Source of the DNA: Akkermansiaceae bacterium | GTDB lineage: Bacteria; Verrucomicrobiota; Verrucomicrobiia; Verrucomicrobiales; Akkermansiaceae | Length of the DNA: 32,358 bases | Assembly: GCA_903826205.1 (NCBI GenBank) | Contig: CAIKDP010000306.1 | Location: 1 to 32,358 of the forward strand | Direction: 5' to 3' | Part shown: positions 24,445-31,872 of the stretch, piece after piece | How positions within the stretch are numbered: the stretch's first letter is position 1 | Layout of the letters: each line of letters begins with the position of its first letter | Program-made: the position numbers and the translations under genes | The notes under the pieces: model-generated | Told to the model about the DNA's origin: nothing | Databases searched by the model: none | Seen by the model: the letters and a program-made list of their open reading frames with translations, nothing else

Positions 24445-25263
24445 TTAGAAGCGGAGTTCAACGTTGGTGTTGGAGCCGTGGACGGCCTCATGGCAACCGG
24501 CACTCCAGCAGGTGCCGCGCAGGACATTGCTCGCGTGGCCACCGGACGGGCCCATGGTCGGATCGGCTTTCTTGCCGCCCGTATCAGTGTGGCACTTGAC
24601 GCACAAGGTTTGGTTGCGTTCGGCAAGCATCTTCTGGTTCACCGAGCCGTGGGGCTTGTGGCAGGTGGTGCAGCCTTCCTTGACGGCGTCATGTGGGAAA
24701 ACGAAGGGACCGGCCTGGGCCTTGTGGCATTCGTAGCAGGTTTCGTTCTTGCGGCTGAGCTGGGTGCCCACGCCCTTGATAGCATTGCCCGTGTGCGGGT
24801 TGTGGCAATCGCTGCAGCTCATCTTGCCGGCCAGCACGGGATGGCTGTAGGGCAGGCTGAACTCGGCCTTCTTGTCCAGATGGCATTGGAAGCAGGTTTC
24901 TGCGGTTTTCTTGGGATTGACGATGGATCCCTTGCCGCCGCCGGCGGCGACGTGCTTGCTGCCGGGGCCGTGGCAGGATTCGCAACCCATGTCGATGGCA
25001 TTCTTGCCCTTGGCTTGGAGTTTCGCGTGGTCCGCCGTGCGGAAGTCGCGGACGAGTTTTTCATGGCAGGTGGCGCATTCCTTGGTGCCGACGAAGGTCG
25101 CTCCCGGGATTGAGGGTGGCGCCATCATGGTGCGCGAGGTGGCGCAGGACAGAACCAAAGCGAGGGATGCCCCGCCACCGGCAACCCATAACAGATTGCT
25201 TGGTTTTTGAAGGATCCATCGGCTGATGGTTGAGATATTGGGGAGTTTCCAGCTTGTTTTCAT
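24445..25263 (-). CDS. Octaheme MtrA/DmsE-like periplasmic cytochrome c
   Basis: From ATG 25263 the protein has 272 residues. A long signal region ends at Cys40 (LVLSC), a possible lipobox. Heme motifs are CATCH (63), CESCH (94), CFQCH (124), CSDCH (150), CYECH (176), CTTCH (198), CVKCH (221) and a CX4CH, CWSAGCH (252-258). Segments such as ESCHGPGSKHV, DCHNPHTG, CHKPHGSVN and the final CHEAVHGSN are typical of the MtrA/DmsE/PioA family, which normally has ten hemes and about 330 residues. This one is shorter by about two hemes. In the family it threads the barrel and conducts electrons across the outer membrane. It is the first gene of the operon. Upstream in-frame starts (25434) are not favoured. 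Confidence 0.9.
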   Translation of the reverse strand: MKTSWKLPNISTISRWILQKPSNLLWVAGGGASLALVLSCATSRTMMAPPSIPGATFVGTKECATCHEKLVRDFRTADHAKLQAKGKNAIDMGCESCHGPGSKHVAAGGGKGSIVNPKKTAETCFQCHLDKKAEFSLPYSHPVLAGKMSCSDCHNPHTGNAIKGVGTQLSRKNETCYECHKAQAGPFVFPHDAVKEGCTTCHKPHGSVNQKMLAERNQTLCVKCHTDTGGKKADPTMGPSGGHASNVLRGTCWSAGCHEAVHGSNTNVELRF

Positions 25264-25659
25264 CGGTTGGTTGTATTTAGGTTTGAGATTGGTAGGGTGC
25301 TTACGGTGGATTGCTGTGGGTACTTGGGATGTGGAACGATAGAGCGTTGTTGGGCTTTGGGGGTGGGTGTCTTTCAAGGTCTTCCGGCGGGTGTTGCCGC
25401 ATGGAAGATGGCGGACTCTGGGGGCCAAGCGCATCGCTGACTACGCATAATCGGTCATTAACTGTGCAGATTTGGCTGGGATGCCGGATTGTCTCCAATT
25501 GCTAAGGATTTCCAGGGCGCATGGCGAAAATCAAGGAGCGATCTGCCTGCGGCCACCCCCGCTCACAACCGCGGCTTCCGGTTCCCAATCGCCTTTGAAA
25601 CGTGCGCCCGCAGGGCGGTTGGATGACTGAAATGAAGACCGGCAATGCACCGCAAATGC

Positions 25660-25680
25660 AATAATTTGGCAGGAATTATT
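25660..25680. promoter_or_regulatory. AT-rich dyad AATAATT-N7-AATTATT
   Basis: A perfect 7-bp inverted repeat with a 7-nt spacer (TGGCAGG) stands out in a GC-rich region. Its form and size (21 bp) suit a dimeric repressor. It lies about 155 bp before tatD and 400 bp before the MtrA-like gene, so its target is unclear. Confidence 0.4.
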
Positions 25681-25697
25681 CGGGCGGAAAAATGAAA

Positions 25698-25737
25698 CGC
25701 GACAAATTTAGTGACGATCGTCAGCGAACTTGTCGCG
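25698..25737. promoter_or_regulatory. Concentric double palindrome: CGCGACAA ... TGACGATCGTCA ... TTGTCGCG
   Basis: A perfect 12-bp palindrome (25712-25723) is framed by 8-bp inverted arms (25698-25705 and 25730-25737), with equal 6-nt spacers, so both dyads share one centre. This is either a high-symmetry operator or a large hairpin in the tatD leader. It lies about 100 bp upstream of the tatD ATG. Confidence 0.55.
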
Positions 25738-25834
25738 TCCACGGCGCGTGCCTCATCCCGCGGTCTATCCGAGTTTGACCTTTCCAAGCGGACGATTTTC
25801 GCATAGCTTGGTTAGACCGGAATCGGCGCACGCC

Positions 25835-26713
25835 ATGCACTGGATCGATAGTCACAATCACCTGCAGTTTCCCTGCCTGGGCGCAGCGGCGCCCCTGCTG
25901 GAGGCGCTGCGCGGCGCCGGGGTCGGGTGCTGTGTGGTCAATGCCACCCGTGAGGCGGACTGGTCGGCCGTGGCGGCCTTGGCGCGGGCCTATCCGGAAA
26001 CAATCGTTCCGGCATTTGGGATTCATCCGTGGCATGCACATGAGCCGCGGCTGGAAGAACTGCGGCTGGAAGCCGCAGCTACGGCGGCGGGGCAGGCGCG
26101 TGATTCGCGGCTGGAAGAACTGCGGCTGGAAGCCGCAGCTACGGTTGCAGCCACGGCGGCGCGGCTGCGTGGATTGTTAGAACAATTCCCGCGCGCCGGG
26201 GTGGGGGAATGCGGGTTGGACCGTGGGGTGGGGGCGCCGGGGCCGGAGGTGCAAGTGCCGGTGTTTCTCGGGCAAGTGCGGCTGGCGCGGGACTTGCAGC
26301 GGACGCTGACCATCCACTGCGTCAGGGCCTGGGGGATGTTGATAGATGCCTTGCTAACAGAGGCCCCGCCGCCGCGCTTGTTGCTGCACGGCTTCAGCGG
26401 GTCATTGGAAACGGCGCGGCGCTTGTTGCCGATGGGTGCGTATTTTTCCTGCTCCGGAGCGATCCTCCAGCCGCGCCGGGCGGCCATGTTAGAGGTGTTC
26501 CGGCAACTCCCGCGGGAGCGGATTTTGTTGGAGACGGATGCGCCGGAGAGCCTGCCGCCGCCGGAGTATGTGAGTCATCCGCTGGCTGATGGCCGCAATC
26601 ATCCGGCGAACCTGCCGGCGATCGGCGGCGGACTGGCACGCGCGCTGGGCATGAACGCCGGAGAGTTCGCGGAGCTAACGAGCCACAACGCTCAAGCGTG
26701 CTTCGGGTGGTAG
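25835..26713 (+). CDS. TatD-family metal-dependent hydrolase/DNase with an in-frame REP insertion
   Basis: TatD proteins are TIM-barrel metallohydrolases with DNase activity. This 292-residue protein keeps the metal ligands: His7 and His9 (DSHNHL), Glu125 (GECGLD), His161 (IHCVRAW), His185 (LLHGFSGS) and Asp235 (LETDAPE). Residues 71-110 hold two copies of RLEELRLEAAAT that are not expected in the family; without this block the length would be about 252, close to normal. The insertion lies after GIHPWHAHEP, in a helix outside the active site. ATG 25835 is chosen because it begins directly with the WIDSHNHL motif; there is no Shine-Dalgarno. It is the only complete plus-strand gene here. Confidence 0.92.
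   Translation: MHWIDSHNHLQFPCLGAAAPLLEALRGAGVGCCVVNATREADWSAVAALARAYPETIVPAFGIHPWHAHEPRLEELRLEAAATAAGQARDSRLEELRLEAAATVAATAARLRGLLEQFPRAGVGECGLDRGVGAPGPEVQVPVFLGQVRLARDLQRTLTIHCVRAWGMLIDALLTEAPPPRLLLHGFSGSLETARRLLPMGAYFSCSGAILQPRRAAMLEVFRQLPRERILLETDAPESLPPPEYVSHPLADGRNHPANLPAIGGGLARALGMNAGEFAELTSHNAQACFGW
26046..26144 (-). repeat. Two direct REP-like repeats inside tatD
   Basis: Identical 39-bp copies lie at 26046-26084 and 26106-26144, period 60. Read on the minus strand, each has CGTAG directly followed by the hairpin CTGCGGCT-TCC-AGCCGCAG (8-bp stem). This is the GTAG-plus-palindrome form of REP sequences. The sequence is read through in frame in tatD as RLEELRLEAAAT. Confidence 0.85.
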
Positions 26714-26727
26714 GGGGGCCCTTTCTT

Positions 26728-26818
26728 CGTAGGCGCGCTGGTGACAGCGCGCTGGGGGCAGTGGCGGCTTCACCGGAAGACGGACTTATCCCCCCGCATT
26801 CTAACGAATGCGCCTACG
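26728..26818. repeat. REPIN-like element, copy 2 (91 bp, inverted relative to copy 1)
   Basis: It has the same length and ends as copy 1. At the left, GTAG is followed by GCGCGCTG-GTGA-CAGCGCGC (perfect 8-bp stem). At the right, read inward, GTAG is followed by G and CGCATTC-GTTA-GAATGCG. The middle is diverged from copy 1. It fills the gap between the convergent tatD and cusA genes, and the TAG in its right terminus is the cusA stop codon (26814-26816). It may act as a two-way terminator as well as a mobile repeat. Confidence 0.85.
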
Positions 26819-29800
26819 GGGAGGCTGCCGGTCGCAGCTCCCGCCCGCGCAGCCAGAGGAAGATGACGGGCGTGACGATGAGGATGTGCACCAGACTGGA
26901 AAGCATGCCGCCGATGACCGGGGTGGCCAGCGGTTGCATGACTTCCGCGCCCTGTCGATGGCTCCACATGATGGGCATCAGGCTGGCGACAATGGTGGCC
27001 ACGGTCATGACCTTGGGTCGCAGGCGCAGGCGGGCGCCGTCCTTGACGGCTTGGACAAGGTCCGCATGGCTGAAGGCCGCGCCCATTTCCGCCATGCGGG
27101 CTTTGACGGTTTCCTCCAGATAGACGACCATCACCACGCCGGTCTGCACCGCCGTGCCAAACAACGCGATGTATCCGACCCACACCGCGCCGTTGAAGTT
27201 GTATCCTAACAACTTTTGCAGCAGCACGCCGCCGCTCAGCGCGAAGGGCACGGCGAGCATGACGTGGGCGGCTTCCAGCGCGCTGTGATAGACGATGTAG
27301 AGCAACACAAAGATCACCAGCAAGACCAGCGGGAAAACCACCTGCATGGTTTGCACAAAACGGCGCTGGTTTTCGTATTCACCGGTCATCTTGTAGGTCA
27401 GGCCATCCCAATTGACGGCCTTGAGCTTTTGCTCGACCTCCTGGACGAACCCGCCGAGGTCGCGGTCCTGGACGTTGGCCTGCACATACGAACGCAGGCG
27501 GCCGTTTTCCGAGGCGATTTCATTGGCGCCCACGCCGCGGCTGATGTGCGCCACCATGCCGAGCGGGATGTAGGGGATGTTAGAATCGTCGCCTGTGGCA
27601 CCCACTGCCGCGCCTGCCGCCGCGCCGCCCATGGCACCGCCGCTTGGCGCGCCGGTGGCCGGTGGGTTCATGCCGGGTTTGGCGGCGATGAGAATGCGGC
27701 TGAGTTTCTCGATGTCGTCGCGCTCGCCGCGCTCGACCCGGATCTGGATGGGAAACCGCTGGCGGCCTTCAATGGTGGTGCTGACGTTCTTGCCGCCGAT
27801 GGCGATTTCCACGGCATCGAGCACCTCCCTGGCGCTCAGCCCGTAACGCGCCATGGCGTTGCGATCCACCTCGATGTTGAGATAGGGTTTGCCTTGGACC
27901 CGGGAGGGTGAAACGCCCGTGGCGCCATCGATGCCCTTGATGATTTTCTCAACCTCGAAGGCCTTGCGTTGGATCGCGTCGAGATTGTCGCCGTAGATTT
28001 TGACGCCCAGCTGGGCGCGGATGCCGGTATAGAGCATGAGGATGCGGTTCTCGATGGGTTGGAGCAAGGCCGGCACGTAGCCGGGCACTTGCTTCATCTT
28101 CTCCGTGAGTTCGGCCTTGAGTTTTTCCTTGGTCATGCCCGCGCGCCACGCCGGGTTGCGTTTGACGCGGAACCTGCCGTCCTCGATGTATTCCGGTTTG
28201 AGCATGATGGTGGTTTCCAACATTTCGGTGGGGGCCGGGTCGGTGGCGGTTTCAAAGCGGCCGAGTTTGCCGGCGACGTTTTCCACTTCAGGGGTGGCGG
28301 CGATGACCGCGTCCTGCCATGCCATCACGCGTTGGATTTCCTTCAGCCCGGTTTTGGGCATCATCACCGGCATGAACAACAGACTGCCCTCGTTGAGCGG
28401 CGGCATGAACTCCCGGCCAAACCCGCTGACCGTGGCCGCCAACCGCGGATAGCCCGCGTCGTGGATTTTTTTCACACTGGCCCGTGGCAGGCCGAACGCC
28501 ACGGACAAGGCGAAGGCAAGGATGAGTCCGGCGGCGGTGAGGACCGTCTTGCGGTGGGAGAGCGCCCAGTCGAGGGTTGGCTCGTAGATCCACAGCAGTG
28601 ATTTCATCACGATGTTCTTGTCCTCGGCATGGAACGGCCCCCGCACTAACAACGAGCACAGCACCGGCACCAGGGTCACTGCCAACAAGGTGGAGCCGAT
28701 CATCGCGAAGGTCTTGGCGAAGGCCAGCGGATGGAATAACTTGCCCTCCTGGCCGGTGAGTGCAAACACCGGCACAAAGGCGAGGACGATGATGGCCATC
28801 GCGAAGAAAATCGGCCGGCCGACTTGCTTGCAAGCGGCGAGGGTGGTGTCCCAGGTTTCCGGGCGGGTGAGCGACCGGCCCTTGTCCGCCTCGGCCTTTT
28901 CGCAATGCCGGATGACATTTTCCGTGACCACGATGGCCGCGTCCACCAGCACACCGATGGCGATGGCAATGCCGGTGAGCGACATGATGTTGCTGGTGAT
29001 GCCGAACTGCTGCATCAGCAAAAACGAAATGAGGATGGAAACCGGCAGGGGCAGCGTGACGATGAGGATGCTGCGGAAATGCCACAGGAACAAAATGTGG
29101 GCGAGGGTGACCAGGATGATTTCCTCGATGAGCGCGTGCTTGAGCGTGTCGATGGTGCGGTCGATCAGATCGCTGCGGTCATAGAACGGCCGGATCGTGA
29201 CGCCTGGTGGCAGGCTGGAGGCGATTTCGGCAATCTTCGCCTTGACCCGTTCGATGACCGCCTTGGCATTCTCGCCGCTGCGCATCACCACCGTGCCGCC
29301 GACCGCTTCATGCCCGTTGAGATCCAGCGCGCCGCGGCGGAAATCGCCGCCAAGTTGGATAGTGGCGAGGTCTTTCAGATAGATCGGCGTCCCACCCACG
29401 GCCTTGACCGTGACGAGTTCGAGATCTTCCGGACGGGTGACCAGGCCCACGCCGCGCAGCACGAGTTCCGCGCCGTTTTCCTCGACGGTTTTGCCACCGA
29501 CGTTGAGGTTGGCGTTTTGCACGGCGGCCAGCACCTCCATGAGCGTGACGTTGGCCGCCCGCATCTTGGTGGATGACAACTCGATCTGATATTGCTTGAC
29601 GAAGCCGCCGATGCTGGCGACCTCGGCCACGCCCTGCACGCTGGCCAGAGCGTAGCGGATCTTCCAATCCTGGAGCGCGCGGAGTTGTGCCAGATCGTAG
29701 CCGCCGTCCTGCGCCTTGGCCGGATCAACGTGCAGGTAGTATTGATAGACCCAGCCCAGCCCCGAGGCGTCCGGTCCGAGTTGGGGTTTGACGCCCTCGG

Positions 29801-30164
29801 GCATCGAGCCCTGCAGAAAGTTGAGCCGTTCCAACACCCGGGTGCGGGCGAAGTAGGTGTCCACCCCCTCCTCAAAAATAAGGGTCAGCAGCGAGAAGCC
29901 GAACATCGAGCTGGCCCGCACCTCCTTGACGCCCGCCAATCCCTGCATGCCCGTGGAGAGCGGATAGGTCACCTGGTCCTCCACCTCCTGCGGGCTGCGG
30001 CCCATCCAATCGGCATACACCAGCACCTGGTTTTCTGTTAGATCGGGGATGGCATCCACCGGCGTGAGGCGGATGGCGCGGATGCCCAGCACAATGAGCA
30101 TGAGCGCGCCGCAGATGACGAGAAAACGGTTGCGCAGGCTCCAGTCAATTACTTTTTCGATCAT
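26814..30164 (-). CDS. cusA: CusA/CzcA-family heavy-metal efflux RND transporter
   Basis: This 1116-residue inner-membrane proton-driven pump exports metal ions, probably Cu(I)/Ag(I), through CusB and a TolC-like channel. Typical parts are MIEKVIDWSLRNRFLVI at the start, VDAIPDLTENQVLV, EGVDTYFARTRVLERL, the TM4 segment IGVLVDAAIVVTENVI with its Asp, and ENRILMLYTGIRAQLGVKI in the pore domain. Met residues near the cleft and the copper-type CusB partner favour Cu/Ag over Zn/Co. Residues about 831-863 form a Gly/Ala/Met-rich insertion not usual in the family. ATG 30164 matches the family start and lies 13 nt after the cusB stop, with GAGGAG inside the cusB end. The stop lies in a REPIN-like element. 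Confidence 0.93.
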   Translation of the reverse strand: MIEKVIDWSLRNRFLVICGALMLIVLGIRAIRLTPVDAIPDLTENQVLVYADWMGRSPQEVEDQVTYPLSTGMQGLAGVKEVRASSMFGFSLLTLIFEEGVDTYFARTRVLERLNFLQGSMPEGVKPQLGPDASGLGWVYQYYLHVDPAKAQDGGYDLAQLRALQDWKIRYALASVQGVAEVASIGGFVKQYQIELSSTKMRAANVTLMEVLAAVQNANLNVGGKTVEENGAELVLRGVGLVTRPEDLELVTVKAVGGTPIYLKDLATIQLGGDFRRGALDLNGHEAVGGTVVMRSGENAKAVIERVKAKIAEIASSLPPGVTIRPFYDRSDLIDRTIDTLKHALIEEIILVTLAHILFLWHFRSILIVTLPLPVSILISFLLMQQFGITSNIMSLTGIAIAIGVLVDAAIVVTENVIRHCEKAEADKGRSLTRPETWDTTLAACKQVGRPIFFAMAIIVLAFVPVFALTGQEGKLFHPLAFAKTFAMIGSTLLAVTLVPVLCSLLVRGPFHAEDKNIVMKSLLWIYEPTLDWALSHRKTVLTAAGLILAFALSVAFGLPRASVKKIHDAGYPRLAATVSGFGREFMPPLNEGSLLFMPVMMPKTGLKEIQRVMAWQDAVIAATPEVENVAGKLGRFETATDPAPTEMLETTIMLKPEYIEDGRFRVKRNPAWRAGMTKEKLKAELTEKMKQVPGYVPALLQPIENRILMLYTGIRAQLGVKIYGDNLDAIQRKAFEVEKIIKGIDGATGVSPSRVQGKPYLNIEVDRNAMARYGLSAREVLDAVEIAIGGKNVSTTIEGRQRFPIQIRVERGERDDIEKLSRILIAAKPGMNPPATGAPSGGAMGGAAAGAAVGATGDDSNIPYIPLGMVAHISRGVGANEIASENGRLRSYVQANVQDRDLGGFVQEVEQKLKAVNWDGLTYKMTGEYENQRRFVQTMQVVFPLVLLVIFVLLYIVYHSALEAAHVMLAVPFALSGGVLLQKLLGYNFNGAVWVGYIALFGTAVQTGVVMVVYLEETVKARMAEMGAAFSHADLVQAVKDGARLRLRPKVMTVATIVASLMPIMWSHRQGAEVMQPLATPVIGGMLSSLVHILIVTPVIFLWLRGRELRPAASP

Positions 30165-30177
30165 GCGGGGGGGATTG

Positions 30178-31869
30178 CTAGGGCTTGATCTCCTCACCGC
30201 AATCCGGCATCTCCGTGCCGAAAAACGGGTTCTTCAATTCACGGCCGCCGGTTTGGATCCAACGGGCTTGCTTGGGCACGCCGGGAATCGCCTGGTCAAC
30301 CATGGGACATTCGTAAACCTGGAACTCCGGCATGCCGCCCGCTTTGCGCAACGGTTCCAGCACGGCGGTGGCCGCCACCGAGAACTTGTGGAACGCCAAC
30401 CGCGCGGCTTTCAGGTCATCGATGCCATGGAAATGCTTTGCCTCATCAAGGGCGTCGGGAGTGGCGCCGCTATTTATGTTAGTTCGGAGTTGCCTGACCA
30501 TGGACCCGGTCGCATCCATCGCGGCTTGGGCCGCCTTGTTGAAGCCGCTTAGATCATCCGTGGCGAGTGCCGCCGCCATGGCATCCGCCACCTTGACGAA
30601 TCCCGCGATGGCGGACTTATGTTCGTCGTTCAGGGCGGTGACCGGGGGGTGCGCCGGCGGCGGCGTGGGTGCGGCCGGTGTCATGAACGCGCGGTTCATT
30701 TCCGCCTGCCCGTCAATGAGCAGGTTGCCGTTGGTCACCACCCGCTCGCCCGCCTTGATTCCTGATGGGATTTCCTGATAGGTGTCGCCGCGGCGGCCGG
30801 TTGTCACCACCCGGCGCTCATAGGCGCCGCTGGCTTGCTCGACGTAAACGACCGCCTCCGGGCCGGTTTCGATCACCGCCGAACGTGGCACGGTTAGAAC
30901 CGGCGGCGCGTCCAGTTCCACCCTGCCATCGGCGTAGAGGCGGTTGAGGAGTTCGCGCTTGCCGTTGACCGGCGGGTTGGGCAGTTCGACGCGCACGCTG
31001 GCGGTGCGGGTGGCTGCGTCGAGGTTCGGATCGATGAAGGTGATGCTGCCGGTGAAGGATTTGTCAGGCAGCGCCGGAGTGGTGATTCTAACAACCAGCC
31101 CGGCCTTGAGCCACGGCAGGTCCTGCTCGTAGGCGCGGAACATGAACCACATCGTCGAAAAATCCGCGATCTCAAACAGGCGCTCGCCGGTGGTCACGTA
31201 TTGGCCGGCGTAAACCGCCTGTGCCACGACGGTGCCGCTGACGGGCGCGAGAATCTGTGAGGTGAGCGAGTCGGCGGACTTGTTGTCGAGGGCGTCGATC
31301 TGTGCGGGGGCAAGGCCCATTTGGCGGAGGCGCAGCGCGGTGTTTTTGCGCAACTCGCCGCCGAGTTGGCGGTATTCGCGTTCGGCTTGCAGCAAGCCCG
31401 GGCTGTACAATTCCGCCAGCGCTTGTCCCGCCACAATCTCCTCCCCGGAAAAGTTCACATGCAAGGTGTCGATGCGGCCGTCCACATAGGCGGCGAGCAC
31501 GCGGTGGCGGCTGGCGTTTTCCGCGATGGTGCCGGCCACCTGCAAGGTGCGGACCAGCGGTCGGACCATGGCCTCGGCCGTTTGCACGTGCAACACCTGG
31601 ATCTGGCTTTGGGTGAGTGCGACGACGTCGCCGCCGGCCCCGCCGGCGCTCTCGCCTGCATAAATCGGCGTGAGTTCCATGCCGCAGATGGTGCAGCGGC
31701 CGGGCTTGTCGCTGGTGACCTGCGGGTGCATCGAGCATTGATAGAATCGCAGCTTGTGCTCGCCGGTGGCGGCGGCCGGTGGCGGCGGTGGCGGCAATTG
31801 GCGCATGCCAAACCAGGTGGCGGCCGCCGCGAGCATGGCGGTTAGAAAAAGCACGGGGAAGGATTTCAT
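30178..31869 (-). CDS. cusB: CusB-type periplasmic adaptor with heavy-metal-binding and DUF3347 domains
   Basis: The 563-residue membrane fusion protein has four parts: a signal anchor (about 1-22); a heavy-metal-binding domain with YQCSMHPQ and CTICGMELTPI (Cys45, Met47, His48, Cys59, Cys62, Met64); the adaptor barrel, hairpin and lipoyl regions (about 85-395, with QILAPVSGTVVAQ); and a C-terminal DUF3347-like domain (about 425-563) ending in WIQTGGRELKNPFFG and CGEEI. Such adaptors receive Cu(I)/Ag(I) and hand it to CusA. It starts 3 nt after the TolC-like stop and ends 13 nt before cusA, in one operon. Its leader reads CCTAACCGTTAATTC rather than a Shine-Dalgarno. Confidence 0.93.
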   Translation of the reverse strand: MKSFPVLFLTAMLAAAATWFGMRQLPPPPPPAAATGEHKLRFYQCSMHPQVTSDKPGRCTICGMELTPIYAGESAGGAGGDVVALTQSQIQVLHVQTAEAMVRPLVRTLQVAGTIAENASRHRVLAAYVDGRIDTLHVNFSGEEIVAGQALAELYSPGLLQAEREYRQLGGELRKNTALRLRQMGLAPAQIDALDNKSADSLTSQILAPVSGTVVAQAVYAGQYVTTGERLFEIADFSTMWFMFRAYEQDLPWLKAGLVVRITTPALPDKSFTGSITFIDPNLDAATRTASVRVELPNPPVNGKRELLNRLYADGRVELDAPPVLTVPRSAVIETGPEAVVYVEQASGAYERRVVTTGRRGDTYQEIPSGIKAGERVVTNGNLLIDGQAEMNRAFMTPAAPTPPPAHPPVTALNDEHKSAIAGFVKVADAMAAALATDDLSGFNKAAQAAMDATGSMVRQLRTNINSGATPDALDEAKHFHGIDDLKAARLAFHKFSVAATAVLEPLRKAGGMPEFQVYECPMVDQAIPGVPKQARWIQTGGRELKNPFFGTEMPDCGEEIKP

Positions 31870-31872
31870 GAA

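Larger units (their letters stand above)
25264..25834. other. Divergent intergenic region between the porin-cytochrome operon and tatD
   Basis: This 571-bp region must hold the promoters of both the electron-conduit operon (minus) and tatD (plus). Two dyads lie in the tatD-proximal part (separate entries). TTGACC at 25775-25780 could be a -35 for tatD, but the downstream CATAGC is 21 nt away, which is too far. No credible gene is seen; 25264-25650 shows no clear structure. Confidence 0.5.

Noticed and set aside
25730..25834. Longer N-terminus for TatD from an upstream ATG
   Set aside because: The extra 35 residues are not family-like and overlap the right arm of the double palindrome; the motif WIDSHNHL should be at the start of the protein.
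31128..31136. CGTAGGCGC, the REPIN end sequence, inside cusB
   Set aside because: No hairpin follows and the codons fit the conserved adaptor protein, so it is a chance match.
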